Of a DNA stretch of 64,000 bases, positions 15,332-24,032 are shown piece by piece. The notes beneath the pieces were generated by a model that did no database searches, was not told the origin of the DNA, and saw only the letters and a list, made by a program, of their open reading frames with translations. The position numbers and the translations under genes were made by a program. The stretch lies in contig CAZYEX010000022.1 of the NCBI GenBank assembly GCA_964646605.1, positions 1 through 64,000 on the forward strand, read 5' to 3'. Origin of the DNA: SBAX01 sp964646605 (GTDB lineage: Bacteria; Planctomycetota; Phycisphaerae; UBA1845). Every line of letters starts with the position of its first letter. Positions within the stretch are counted from its first letter, which is position 1.

Positions 15332-18106
15332 TTATGTCGTCGCCAGTTTTCGCAGCACGAACGGCAGGATGCCGCCGTTTTTGTAGTATTCGACCTCGAC
15401 GGCGGTGTCGATGCGGGAAAGCAATGCGATGGTTCGAGTTGTGCCGGTCTTGGGGTCGGTGAGGCGGACTTGGACTTCCTGGCCGGGGGTATGAAGGGCA
15501 GCGATCCCACTCTTATGGGTGGCACTACCCTCACCCCTGCCCCTCTCCCTAGCAGGGAGAGGGGTGAAGTCGAAGATTTCGTGGCCGGTGATGGCGAGTG
15601 ATTGGCGGGTCTCGCCGGGGCGGAACTGGAGGGGCCAGACGCCCATGCCTACCAGGTTGCCGCGGTGGATTCGTTCGTAGCTTTCGGCAATGACAGCCCG
15701 CACCCCGAGCAGCAACGTACCCTTGGCCGCCCAGTCGCGGGAGGAACCCGTCCCATACTCCTTGCCGGCGATGACCAGCAGCGGAGTGCCTTCCTTCCTG
15801 TAGCGCTGCGCCGCATCGAAAACGGGCATTGGCTCGCCGGATGGTAGGTGGATGGTCACGCCGCCTTCGGTTCCCGGAGCGAGAAAATTGCGCAGGCGAA
15901 TGTTGGCGAACGTGCCACGGGTCATGACGCGGTCATTGCCCCGCCGCGAGCCGTAGCTGTTGAAGTCCGCGGGTTTGACGCCGTGTTCCTGCAAGAATCG
16001 ACCCGCCGGGGAGTCGGCCGTGATCGCACCGGCGGGCGAGATGTGATCGGTGGTCACGGAGTCGCCGACCATCACCAACACTCGTGCGCCGTGGATCGGT
16101 CGGACCGGCGGGGCCTCGATCGTCAGACCCTCGAAAAACGGCGGGCTTTGCACGTAGGTGCTTTTCGCATCCCACGGGTACGTTTCGCCGGAGACGCCGG
16201 TGATGCGGTTCCAACGATCGTTGCCGGTGAAGACGGTGGCGTACTGTTTTTGGAATTTCTCGGCGGTGACGGAGCGTTGGACGACGGCATCGACCTCGGC
16301 CTGTGTCGGCCAGATGTCACGCAGATAAACCGGGCGGCCTTGGGGGTCGGTTCCCAGCGGATCGCGGGTCAGGTCGATGTCCGTGGTGCCTGCGAGTGCG
16401 TAGGCGACGACGAGCGGCGGAGAGGCAAGGTAGTTCGCCTTGACCTGGGAGTGGACACGGCCCTCGAAGTTGCGATTGCCGCTAAGGACCGCTGCGGCGA
16501 CGAGTTCGTTTTTGGTCACGGCGTCGGCGACGGCGTCGGGCAGAGGTCCGCTGTTGCCGATGCAAGTCGTACATCCATACCCCACCGTATGAAATCCGAG
16601 TTGTTCCAAATACGGCGTAAGCCCGGCGTCGTTGAGGTATTCGGTCACCACCCGCGAGCCGGGGGCGAGGCTCGTTTTCACGTAAGGTTTGGCGTGCAGA
16701 CCCTTTTCGCAGGCCTTTTTCGCCAATAGTCCGGCCGCCACCATGACCGAGGGATTCGAGGTGTTGGTGCAACTGGTGATGGCGGCGATGACCACGGAAC
16801 CGTGGGTGATCGTGGCTGAGTGACCGTTACCTGGCACCGCAGCGGTGCGGCGCAGGGCTGTTTCATCCAGGCCGAACCCGCGCTCGCTGATCGGCGCCCG
16901 AAGACTGGATGCGAAAGACGACTGAACCTTGCTGAGCAGCACCCGATCCTGGGGTCTCTTGGGACCGGCCAGACTCGGCTCGACGGTGGACAAATCCAAC
17001 GCGATCGTGTCGCCGAAGACGGGGTCGGGGGTTGCATCGGTTCGGAACAGTCCTTGCTCTTTCGTATATCGTTCGACAAGATCGACGAGGTCGTCTGGTC
17101 GTGCCGTGCGACGCAGATAGTTAAGCGTTTCGTCATCGACGGGAAAGAAGCCCATGGTGGCGCCGTATTCGGGGGCCATGTTGGCGACCGTCGCCCGATC
17201 GGCGAGGCTCATGCCGTTGATCCCGTCGCCGAAGAACTCGACGAATTTGTTGACCACGCCCTTTTTTCGCAGCATTTCCGTAACGGCGAGCACGAGGTCG
17301 GTAGCGGTCGCCCCTTCGCGCAGTCGGCCGGTCAGGCGGAAACCGACAACGTCGGGGAGGAGCATGTAGCAGGGTTGCCCGAGCATGACGGCCTCCGCTT
17401 CGATTCCGCCCACGCCCCATCCGACGACTCCCAGACCGTTGATCATGGTCGTGTGGCTGTCCGTGCCGACCAGGCTGTCGGGGAATGCGGTGGGGATGCC
17501 GTTGATCTCGCGCGTGCTCACCACCGTGGCGAGGTATTCGAGGTTCACTTGGTGAACGATTCCCGTCGCCGGCGGGACCACGCGGAATCCGCGGAGGGCG
17601 TTCTGTCCCCAGCGGAGGAATTGGTATCGTTCGAGGTTGCGGGTGAACTCGAGGTCGGCGTTGATCCCCAGGGCCCCCAGGGACCCGAAAGCGTCCACCT
17701 GCACGGAGTGGTCGATCACCAGATCGACGGGGATGAGCGGGTTGATCTTCTTCGGGTCGTTGCCCAGACGCTGGATCGCATCGCGCATCGCGGCCAGGTC
17801 GACCAGGCAGGGTACGCCCGTAAAGTCTTGAAGAAGGACGCGGGCGGGGATGAACGGCACCTCGCGGTCGGAGCTTTTCTTGGGGTTCCATGCGGCGATC
17901 GCGGCCACGTCGGCCTCGGTCACCGTGAAGCCGTCGACGCTGCGAAGAGCGCTCTCCAGTAGCACCTTGATGCTGAACGGAAGACGGTCGAGCCCGGCAA
18001 ATCCGCGTCCGGCGAGGGCGGGAAGGCTGTAGATGCGCACCTTGCCGGATCGAATGCCGAGGGTCTTTTCAGCTCCCAAACTCGTGTTTTTCTTGTCGGT
18101 GGACAT
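15332..18106 (-). CDS. acnA: Aconitate hydratase A
   Basis: 924 residues, slightly longer than the usual 890-910. Fe-S ligands are in AITSCTNTSNPSVMVAAG and GYGCTTCIGNSGPLPDAV; the substrate region VGTDSHTTMINGLGVVGWGV is intact, and the C-terminal swivel domain has SDSVTTDHISPAGAI-like residues and YGTGSSRDWAAKG. The enzyme interconverts citrate and isocitrate in the TCA cycle. Near residues 850-875 an unusual segment (PLPARERGRGEGSA) is encoded by an intergenic-type palindrome inserted in frame, accounting for the extra length. The gene stands alone. Confidence 0.95.
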   Translation of the reverse strand: MSTDKKNTSLGAEKTLGIRSGKVRIYSLPALAGRGFAGLDRLPFSIKVLLESALRSVDGFTVTEADVAAIAAWNPKKSSDREVPFIPARVLLQDFTGVPCLVDLAAMRDAIQRLGNDPKKINPLIPVDLVIDHSVQVDAFGSLGALGINADLEFTRNLERYQFLRWGQNALRGFRVVPPATGIVHQVNLEYLATVVSTREINGIPTAFPDSLVGTDSHTTMINGLGVVGWGVGGIEAEAVMLGQPCYMLLPDVVGFRLTGRLREGATATDLVLAVTEMLRKKGVVNKFVEFFGDGINGMSLADRATVANMAPEYGATMGFFPVDDETLNYLRRTARPDDLVDLVERYTKEQGLFRTDATPDPVFGDTIALDLSTVEPSLAGPKRPQDRVLLSKVQSSFASSLRAPISERGFGLDETALRRTAAVPGNGHSATITHGSVVIAAITSCTNTSNPSVMVAAGLLAKKACEKGLHAKPYVKTSLAPGSRVVTEYLNDAGLTPYLEQLGFHTVGYGCTTCIGNSGPLPDAVADAVTKNELVAAAVLSGNRNFEGRVHSQVKANYLASPPLVVAYALAGTTDIDLTRDPLGTDPQGRPVYLRDIWPTQAEVDAVVQRSVTAEKFQKQYATVFTGNDRWNRITGVSGETYPWDAKSTYVQSPPFFEGLTIEAPPVRPIHGARVLVMVGDSVTTDHISPAGAITADSPAGRFLQEHGVKPADFNSYGSRRGNDRVMTRGTFANIRLRNFLAPGTEGGVTIHLPSGEPMPVFDAAQRYRKEGTPLLVIAGKEYGTGSSRDWAAKGTLLLGVRAVIAESYERIHRGNLVGMGVWPLQFRPGETRQSLAITGHEIFDFTPLPARERGRGEGSATHKSGIAALHTPGQEVQVRLTDPKTGTTRTIALLSRIDTAVEVEYYKNGGILPFVLRKLATT
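15540..15564. repeat. REP-like palindrome inside the acnA coding sequence
   Basis: CCCCTCTCCCT and AGGGAGAGGGG form an 11-base-pair hairpin with loop AGC. The same core appears in the spacer after nadD (about 49917, 49977, 50050 and 50240) and after the M24 peptidase gene start (about 61077). Here it is read as Leu-Pro-Ala-Arg-Glu-Arg in frame, between the conserved body and the last strand region of aconitase. Confidence 0.75.
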
Positions 18107-18309
18107 GGCTCTCTCGGAAGTCGTGGTCCTCTCTCTACGCCCCGAATAATGGGGGGACGCATTATACGGATCGGCCTAATCCGGGTCAAAATCGCGGTCT
18201 TCGGGTTGGGTTGCGTTGGCGGGCGGATGGTCTATAATTCGCGGGCCCGGCTGGCGTACCGGCGGGTCCGAAAGCGTCAGGGAGTCGCGGCGCCGGGGTG
18301 AGGGTCACG

Positions 18310-18537
18310 ATGACCAAGATTGACGAGGAGTTGTTGAAGATCATGGTTTGCCCGCTGGCCCGCACCCCGCTGGTGCAGGTGGGCGATTGGCTGTACTCGA
18401 CAGACGCCAAGACGAGGCGAAAGTACCCGGTACGCGACGGCATCCCCATCATGCTGATCGACGAATCGGTGGTGGCGGACTCGGCGGAGTTCGAGAAGGT
18501 GATGAGCGAGGCGAAGCAACCGAGCCGCGGGCTGTAG
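18310..18537 (+). CDS. Trm112-family protein
   Basis: 75 residues from MTKIDEELLKIM. The Trm112 zinc-ribbon-like fold is visible from KIMVCPLARTPLVQVGDWLY and KYPVRDGIPIMLIDESVV. The cysteine pairs common in the family are reduced to one Cys, so zinc binding is doubtful, as in many bacterial members (YcaR type). Trm112 proteins act as partners of methyltransferases in tRNA, rRNA and release-factor modification. It precedes rpsR on the same strand by 69 bases. Confidence 0.82.
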   Translation: MTKIDEELLKIMVCPLARTPLVQVGDWLYSTDAKTRRKYPVRDGIPIMLIDESVVADSAEFEKVMSEAKQPSRGL

Positions 18538-18606
18538 ACCGCGCGGACGACCCGCGGTGTACCAGTCGCGGGTTCGCGCGAACCTCAGGAAGAAAGAGCA
18601 AGCACG

Positions 18607-18852
18607 ATGACCACTGAAGAAGGAAAAAGTTTTCACACCGAACGTCGCTTTCCGGATCGCGGAGGACACGGCTGGGTCGGACCGCTGGTCAGCTACAAGG
18701 AACTCGACCTGCTTCGTAAGTTCCTCACCTCCAGCAGCAAGCTCATGTCCCGCAAACGCGGAGGGGCCAGCGCCCAGGAGCAAAAAGCGCTGAAGCTCGC
18801 CGTGAAGCAGGCGCGCTTCATGGCTTTGATTCCGTACCGCGGCGGGATGTGA
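18607..18852 (+). CDS. rpsR: Small ribosomal subunit protein bS18
   Basis: 81 residues. The conserved core is VSYKELDLLRKFLTSSSKLM, then SRKRGGASAQEQKALKLAVK and QARFMALIPY. bS18 pairs with bS6 on the 30S platform. It is separated from the usual rpsF-ssb-rplI operon here. The N-terminus (GKSFHTERRFPDRGGHGWVG) is somewhat longer than in E. coli and lacks cysteines. Confidence 0.9.
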   Translation: MTTEEGKSFHTERRFPDRGGHGWVGPLVSYKELDLLRKFLTSSSKLMSRKRGGASAQEQKALKLAVKQARFMALIPYRGGM

Positions 18853-18929
18853 CGATCGGAACTCGAGGGGCAAGCGACGGGTTGAGGTAGCGCCCGCGCT
18901 GCAACCAGGGCTCGTGTTGGAGTTTTCCG

Positions 18930-19187
18930 ATGAGACCAAGTGACATCGCCGCGCATACCCGGAAGCAGCCGTTTCAGCCGGTACGGGTGTTCATTTCCGA
19001 CGGTACATCCTATGACGTACGACATCCTGAGATGATGATGGTTGGTCGGACGGAAGTCATCATCGGTCTCGAGTCAACCCGCGACGATGTTTTCGATCGC
19101 TTCGCTTATTGCGACCCCGTCCACATCACCCGCATCGAGCCGATCAACGGGCGACGCCCCAGTGGTCGAAAGAAACGCACTCGCTAG
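18930..19187 (+). CDS. Conserved small protein of unknown function
   Basis: 85 residues. The sequence RKQPFQPVRVFISDGTSYDV followed by RHPEMMMVGRTEVIIGLEST is of a type seen repeatedly as short stand-alone proteins in planctomycetes; it predicts a compact beta-rich fold with an acidic strand and a basic C-terminal tail (RRPSGRKKRTR). No function is known. It follows rpsR by 77 bases on the same strand. Confidence 0.65.
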   Translation: MRPSDIAAHTRKQPFQPVRVFISDGTSYDVRHPEMMMVGRTEVIIGLESTRDDVFDRFAYCDPVHITRIEPINGRRPSGRKKRTR

Positions 19188-19206
19188 CGGCGCTGGCGCG
19201 GTCCGG

Positions 19207-20091
19207 TCAGTCCCGTCCCAGGAAGTCTCCCAGCAGGGGAACGATGCGCTCCGCCGCGTCCTCGACGACGTAATGACCCGCATCCAGGAAACGATGGACC
19301 TCGGCGTGCGGAAAGCGCGCGGTCCATTGGTCCAGAAACGCCGGGGTAAAACAAAAATCCTGCATCCCCCAAAGGATCAGCATCGGCCGATCGGCGAGCC
19401 GCGGCAATCCGGCCTCGAGCGACTGCACCACGGAATGGCTTTCCACCGACGGATTCGAGGGAATGTCGCGGACGAAGCGCAATACCGCGACGCGATGGGC
19501 GTAGGAGTCGTAGGGCAGTAGATACCCGCGACGGACTTTGCGGGTCATGCGCTCGTGCCTCCTGCAACCCATCCAAAACGAGGCCCGCACAAAGAGGTTC
19601 AACCCCCGGACGGCCAGTCCGCCGAGGATCGGCCAGCCGCAGACGCGGATGCGAAACGGCGTCGGCCCGCCTGGGAACGCGGCCGTATTGAAGATCACCA
19701 GTCGACGCACGCGCTCGGAGTTCTCTACCGCCCAGCCGCAGGCGATGGCCCCGCCCCAATCATGACCGGCCAGCGTCACCTCGGAAAGTTGCAGATGATC
19801 CAGGAGCCGCCCGAGATTGCGTATGTGGGTGGAGAGAGTGTACGGGTAGGTCCGGGGTTTTTCCGACATCCCGCAGCCGATGTGGTCGAGGGCGATGACG
19901 CGGTAGCGGTCCCGAAGCTCCTTGATCAAATCGCGGAAATAAAAGGACCAGGTGGGGTTTCCGTGGACCAGAACCAGGGCGTGCCCGGCGCCCTCGTCCA
20001 CGTAGTGCATTCGATGACCGTCGATGTCGAGAAAGTGCGAGTCGAACGGATAAAGGTCGGCGACGGGCGCCAGGCGTGGGTCACGCATCAT
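19207..20091 (-). CDS. Alpha/beta hydrolase of the haloalkane dehalogenase-like group
   Basis: 294 residues from MMRDPRLAPVADLYPF. The oxyanion region is VHGNPTWSFYFRDLI, the nucleophile elbow AGHDWGGAIA has aspartate as nucleophile, and the catalytic histidine is in LDAGHYVVEDA. HGNPTWS with a GHDWGG elbow is typical of haloalkane dehalogenases and of OleB-type lactone decarboxylases; the substrate cannot be told. Start moved from 20190 to the Met-Met before the conserved N-terminus. Convergent with the small protein gene at 18930-19187. Confidence 0.82.
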   Translation of the reverse strand: MMRDPRLAPVADLYPFDSHFLDIDGHRMHYVDEGAGHALVLVHGNPTWSFYFRDLIKELRDRYRVIALDHIGCGMSEKPRTYPYTLSTHIRNLGRLLDHLQLSEVTLAGHDWGGAIACGWAVENSERVRRLVIFNTAAFPGGPTPFRIRVCGWPILGGLAVRGLNLFVRASFWMGCRRHERMTRKVRRGYLLPYDSYAHRVAVLRFVRDIPSNPSVESHSVVQSLEAGLPRLADRPMLILWGMQDFCFTPAFLDQWTARFPHAEVHRFLDAGHYVVEDAAERIVPLLGDFLGRD

Positions 20092-20215
20092 TCCAATCCG
20101 GGGTACCTCGCGAGGGCATGGTAACCTGGACGGATTCAACCCTCCACCATGCGCTCGCAACGGTCTCCCGCTGACTTGTGAAACCCGCAACCGATTGCGA
20201 CGCTGTAGGCCTTGT

Positions 20216-20872
20216 TCAGCCAGCTAACGACCCGGGCCGGCGTCGAAGCACCACGGTCCCGGCAGACAAGAGAATGAGAGCGAATGCCGTGAGACCCCAT
20301 GCCGAGGCCGCCGGGATCGCAGGCGGTTGCACAACGTCGAGGGTGCCGCTGAAACGGTTGGCAATGGGAACGTTGGCGAAGGATGTATTCGTAACGAAGG
20401 TCTGGCCCGGGTCCGGATCGAAGGTGATCGTCGAAGTCCCTGAAGCTCCCGCCGTCGCATCAAAGCAAACTTCTCCGACATAGTAGTTTGTGTTTGCCGC
20501 AAGCGGTATGGTCCCACCGAGGGCGCCCTCACGCACGGCCGTCGGGCAACCGGAAATATCAACCACGGGGATTGAGTGACCAGTATAGGCAGGGTCCGAC
20601 ACGTCCACCTGCGCGCTAGCACAGTTCTCGGTGACCCCGGGGCTCGTCGCGGAAAGAAATCGGATCTGGTTCGAGGTTGTGCTGAAGGCCACGTTGGACC
20701 GCATGTAGAAATTCACGCACCTGGAGCCGCCCGCGGTGATCGTCATGCTGGCCACACCCGGGACCGGCGCACTGCCCTGCGCCCCCATGAAGAACGTGAT
20801 GTCCGCGAAAGCCGGCGCGGCGGACAGCCCACAGAATAAGACTACACTCACGACAAGACGAGTTGCTTTCAT
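20216..20872 (-). CDS. Exported protein with IPTL/PEP-CTERM-like sorting signal
   Basis: 218 residues. Signal peptide MKATRLVVSVVLFCGLSAAP ending near AFA, a beta-rich domain of about 150 residues with paired cysteines (GSRCVNFYM, VTENCASAQ, DISGCP, GEVCFDA), and a C-terminal tripartite signal: IPAASAWGLTAFALILLSAG then VVLRRRP. The cohesin-like strand pattern in the body is possible but not certain. The C-terminal helix plus Arg cluster is recognised by an exosortase or archaeosortase-like transpeptidase, so the product is probably exported and surface-attached. Confidence 0.7.
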   Translation of the reverse strand: MKATRLVVSVVLFCGLSAAPAFADITFFMGAQGSAPVPGVASMTITAGGSRCVNFYMRSNVAFSTTSNQIRFLSATSPGVTENCASAQVDVSDPAYTGHSIPVVDISGCPTAVREGALGGTIPLAANTNYYVGEVCFDATAGASGTSTITFDPDPGQTFVTNTSFANVPIANRFSGTLDVVQPPAIPAASAWGLTAFALILLSAGTVVLRRRPGSLAG

Positions 20873-21075
20873 CGTTTCCCGCTCCCGCGGTCGCCTTCCA
20901 AACGCAACCGCAAACCGCCGCCCCGCAATCGAGGAATCCTAAACAGACGGGGCCATACTATCACAAGCCCTCGTTGAATGCAAGGGGTTTTTTTGAGGGA
21001 AAATGGGGGTCCGCGGCGGTGGGAATGGGGCATTTCGCGTTGCGTAGCCTCAACATGCGGGTATCTTCGCGGTCG

Positions 21076-22320
21076 ATGGATGCGGTGATCGTCAGTTGCG
21101 GGACGGAGCTGGTCACGGGTCAGTGCGTGGACACGAACTCGGCGTGGATCGCGGGGCGACTGACGCGGCGCGGGGTTCGCGTTGTGGAGCACGTCACGGT
21201 GGATGATGATGCGGCCCGACTCTCCCATGTGCTTCGGCGGGCTCTCACGGAGGCGGAGCTGGTCATCGTAACCGGCGGGTTGGGTCCTACCCCGGACGAC
21301 GTGACCCGCGAGGGGATTGCGGACGCGCTGGGCGTGCCGCTCGAAGAAAATGCCGAGGCGCTGTCGCAGGTGGAGGCGTTTTTCGCGCGGTGGCAGCGGC
21401 CCATGCCGGAGTCCAACCGGCGGCAGGCGATGGTCCCGCGGGGGTGTACGGTGATCGCCAATCCGCGCGGCACAGCCCCGGGGCTTCGCTACGCGGACGG
21501 CACTCGGCGGCTGTTCGCGTTTCCAGGCATCCCCGCGGAAATGCAGGTCATGTTCCAGGCCGTGGTCGAGCCGATCCTCCCGACGCTCACCGGCTGCGCG
21601 GTCGTCGAATCAGCCATCCTGCGGTGCTTTGGAATCAGCGAGGCCAAGCTCGGGGAGATTCTCGGCGACCTCATGCAGCGCGGGCGGAATCCGTCGGTGG
21701 GCACCACGGCCTCGCAGGCGATCTTGAGTGTCCGGGTCCTGGCATCAGGCGAGAATCAAGACGAGGCACGGCGACGCCTTGATGCCGATGTCTCGGAAGT
21801 CCGCCGCCGCGTCGGTGATGCCGTCTTCGGCGCGGGCGAGGACACGTTGGAGGGCGTCGTCGCGGGGATGCTGCAGAAGCTCCGCAAAACCGTCTCGACG
21901 GCGGAGTCCTGTACGGGCGGGCTGCTCGCCACGCGACTGACCGACGTTCCCGGAAGCAGCGACTATTTCCTGCGCGGCTACGTGACCTATGCGGATGACG
22001 CGAAGCGTGACCTGCTGGCCGTGCCCGGTGATCTTGTGGCTATACACGGCGCGGTGAGCGAGCCCGTCGCTCGCGCCATGGCCAGTGGCTGCCGCCGCGC
22101 CGCCAAAAGCGACTGCGCCCTCTCCATCACCGGCATCGCCGGCCCCTCCGGCGGAAACCCGCCGGAAAAGCCGGTGGGATTGGTGTACATCGGCCTCGCG
22201 GATTCCTCGGGCATTGCGGTCACGCGGGTCCTCCTCGGCGACCACCTAACCCGCGACGAAATCCGCGACCGCGCCTGCAAAACGGCGTTGAACTTACTCC
22301 GCCTGCATTTGGCAAGATAG
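21076..22320 (+). CDS. cinA: CinA-family nicotinamide-nucleotide amidohydrolase
   Basis: 414 residues from MDAVIVSCGTELVTGQCVDT. The N-terminal molybdopterin-binding-like domain has NSAWIAGRLTRRGVRVVEHV, VTGGLGPTPDDVTREGIADA and FPGIPAEMQVMFQ. The C-terminal PncC domain at about residues 250-414 has STAESCTGGLLATRLTDVPG and ITGIAGPSGGNPPEKPVGLV. It recycles NMN to nicotinate mononucleotide; the N-terminal part can act on ADP-ribose. The upstream open frame to 20863 overlaps the divergent promoter region and is not used. Confidence 0.92.
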   Translation: MDAVIVSCGTELVTGQCVDTNSAWIAGRLTRRGVRVVEHVTVDDDAARLSHVLRRALTEAELVIVTGGLGPTPDDVTREGIADALGVPLEENAEALSQVEAFFARWQRPMPESNRRQAMVPRGCTVIANPRGTAPGLRYADGTRRLFAFPGIPAEMQVMFQAVVEPILPTLTGCAVVESAILRCFGISEAKLGEILGDLMQRGRNPSVGTTASQAILSVRVLASGENQDEARRRLDADVSEVRRRVGDAVFGAGEDTLEGVVAGMLQKLRKTVSTAESCTGGLLATRLTDVPGSSDYFLRGYVTYADDAKRDLLAVPGDLVAIHGAVSEPVARAMASGCRRAAKSDCALSITGIAGPSGGNPPEKPVGLVYIGLADSSGIAVTRVLLGDHLTRDEIRDRACKTALNLLRLHLAR

Positions 22321-22329
22321 ATACGGACA

Positions 22330-22640
22330 GGATCTGTCGTTCGAGCGAAGGTGCAGCGCTTCACACCGCTTCCTTGCCCTTGACGCTTCGCGTAAAGGGC
22401 AGGCGGGCGGGGTTCTGAGTATCCGGTCGCTTCCGCTCCCGGCTCTGATTCCTTCCTGCGTTCGTCGCCCGGGCGACACCGCCTCCTTACGGGCGCGGCT
22501 CTGATCGGTGGTGCGTACGCGATGGTTACGAACGAGGAGGGATTCTTGTTCGAGCGTGGTCTACGCGGAGGCCGCTTGAGCGAACGTGCGGCACGTCCGG
22601 CGCTTGACACCGCTTCCTTACGGGCGCGGTTCAGATCTGT
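22330..22640. repeat. Degenerate repeats between cinA and clpP
   Basis: Three imperfect copies of a unit around ACACCGCTTCCTTACGGGCG followed by CGGnTCnGATC appear near 22355-22385, 22475-22510 and 22607-22637. The stretch has no believable gene and separates the convergent cinA and clpP genes. No clean terminator with T-run was found. Confidence 0.5.
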
Positions 22641-22650
22641 GGGACGAACC

Positions 22651-23262
22651 CTACTTGGGCAGGGCCATGCGCTCGAGGATTTTGTCGCCCAAGCCGTAGG
22701 CGACCGTTTCGGGGGCGTCGAGCCACTTGTTGCGGTCGCAGTCTTTTTCGATCTGGTCAAACTTCTTGCCGGTGCGCGAGGAGATGATCTGGTAAAGCGC
22801 CTTACGCAAACGGATGATCTCCTCGGCCTCGATGGATAGGTCGGTGGCCGATCCCTGCATCACGCCTCCGATGAGCGGTTGGTGAAGAAGCGTGCGAGAG
22901 TTGGGCAGTAGATATCGCTTGCCCTTGGCCCCGCCGCAAAGGATCACGGCGCCCATGCTGGCGGCCAATCCGACGTTGTACGTGGCTACGTCGCAACGCA
23001 GGTACTGCATGGTGTCATAGATGGACAATCCCGCGGAGACCGACCCACCGGGGCTGTTGATGTACATGTGAATGTCGGCGGTCGAGTCTTCGTTGGACAA
23101 GAAGAGCAGCTCGGCGACGACCAGGTTGGCGACTTCGTCGTCGATGCCGCCGGTGATGAAAACGATGCGGTCCTTGAGGAGCCGGGAGAAGATGTCCATC
23201 TCCCGGTCGCCGCGCCCGGTGTGTTCGATGACGAAGGGTACTCGTTGGGAAATCGGACGCAT
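22651..23262 (-). CDS. clpP: ATP-dependent Clp protease proteolytic subunit (second copy)
   Basis: 203 residues, usual length. The catalytic triad is present: Ser in NVGLAASMGAVILCGG, His in RTLLHQPLIGGVMQG, Asp in KDCDRNKWLDAPE. It forms the tetradecameric barrel fed by ClpX or ClpA/C. It lies 44 bases after the first clpP on the same strand, the second member of a tandem pair, suggesting mixed heptamer rings as in actinobacteria. Confidence 0.93.
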   Translation of the reverse strand: MRPISQRVPFVIEHTGRGDREMDIFSRLLKDRIVFITGGIDDEVANLVVAELLFLSNEDSTADIHMYINSPGGSVSAGLSIYDTMQYLRCDVATYNVGLAASMGAVILCGGAKGKRYLLPNSRTLLHQPLIGGVMQGSATDLSIEAEEIIRLRKALYQIISSRTGKKFDQIEKDCDRNKWLDAPETVAYGLGDKILERMALPK

Positions 23263-23306
23263 GCTGTTCAGTCCTGTTCAGCAGAGAACGGTCCGCACAG
23301 CGGACC

Positions 23307-23918
23307 CTACTTTTTCTTCTTACGATCGTCGGTGAGGATTTCATCGGCGATCCCGTAGGCGACGGACTCCTCGGCGGTGAGGAAACGGTCGCGTTCGGTT
23401 TCGTCGGCCACCTTTTCGATCGACTTTCCCGTACACTTGGCGATGATTCCGTTGAGCCGGGCCTTGTCGCGGAGGACTTCCTCGGCCTGGATGCGGATGT
23501 CCTCGGCCTGGCCGGTGATCCCGCCGTAGGGTTGGTGCAACATGACCTTGGCGTTGGGCAGGATGTAGCGTTTCCCCTTGGTGCCGGCCATGAGGATGAT
23601 CGCCGCACCGCTCGCCGCTTGACCGATGCAATAGGTGGCGATGTCCGAACCCAGGTATTGCATGGTGTCGTAGATGGCCAGGGTCTGATCCACCAATCCG
23701 CCCGGGGAGTTGATATAAAGGTTCACGTCCTGGTCGCGGCGGATGGATTGCAAGTAGAGCAATTGTTGGATCACCATGCTCGCGGACCGCTCCACGATGG
23801 GACCGGCGAGGAAAATGATGCGGTTCTCCAGCAGCATATCCGTGATGGACATCTCACGGGTGCGCTGGTAGGGAGGATATTGTCCGTAGGTGCCGGGGAG
23901 CCCGGCGTGTTCAGCCAT
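23307..23918 (-). CDS. clpP: ATP-dependent Clp protease proteolytic subunit (first copy)
   Basis: 203 residues. Catalytic Ser lies in CIGQAASGAAIILMAG, His in KVMLHQPYGGITGQAEDI, Asp in ETERDRFLTAEE. The nucleophile elbow reads ASGAA rather than the normal ASMGA, while the rest is typical. It follows tig by 114 bases, the conserved tig-clpP order, and is followed by the second clpP. The C-terminus ends in a basic DDRKKKK tail. Confidence 0.92.
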   Translation of the reverse strand: MAEHAGLPGTYGQYPPYQRTREMSITDMLLENRIIFLAGPIVERSASMVIQQLLYLQSIRRDQDVNLYINSPGGLVDQTLAIYDTMQYLGSDIATYCIGQAASGAAIILMAGTKGKRYILPNAKVMLHQPYGGITGQAEDIRIQAEEVLRDKARLNGIIAKCTGKSIEKVADETERDRFLTAEESVAYGIADEILTDDRKKKK

Positions 23919-24032
23919 GATCGTTCCCTCGCCTGGAATTCGGACGTTGTACGCTTCTGGTCTTCCTCAGCGTGGCGCGTTTCGGCGCCCGGTCTCGATA
24001 CTCTTGTCGGCAAAAAGCCGGTTTCAACGCGG

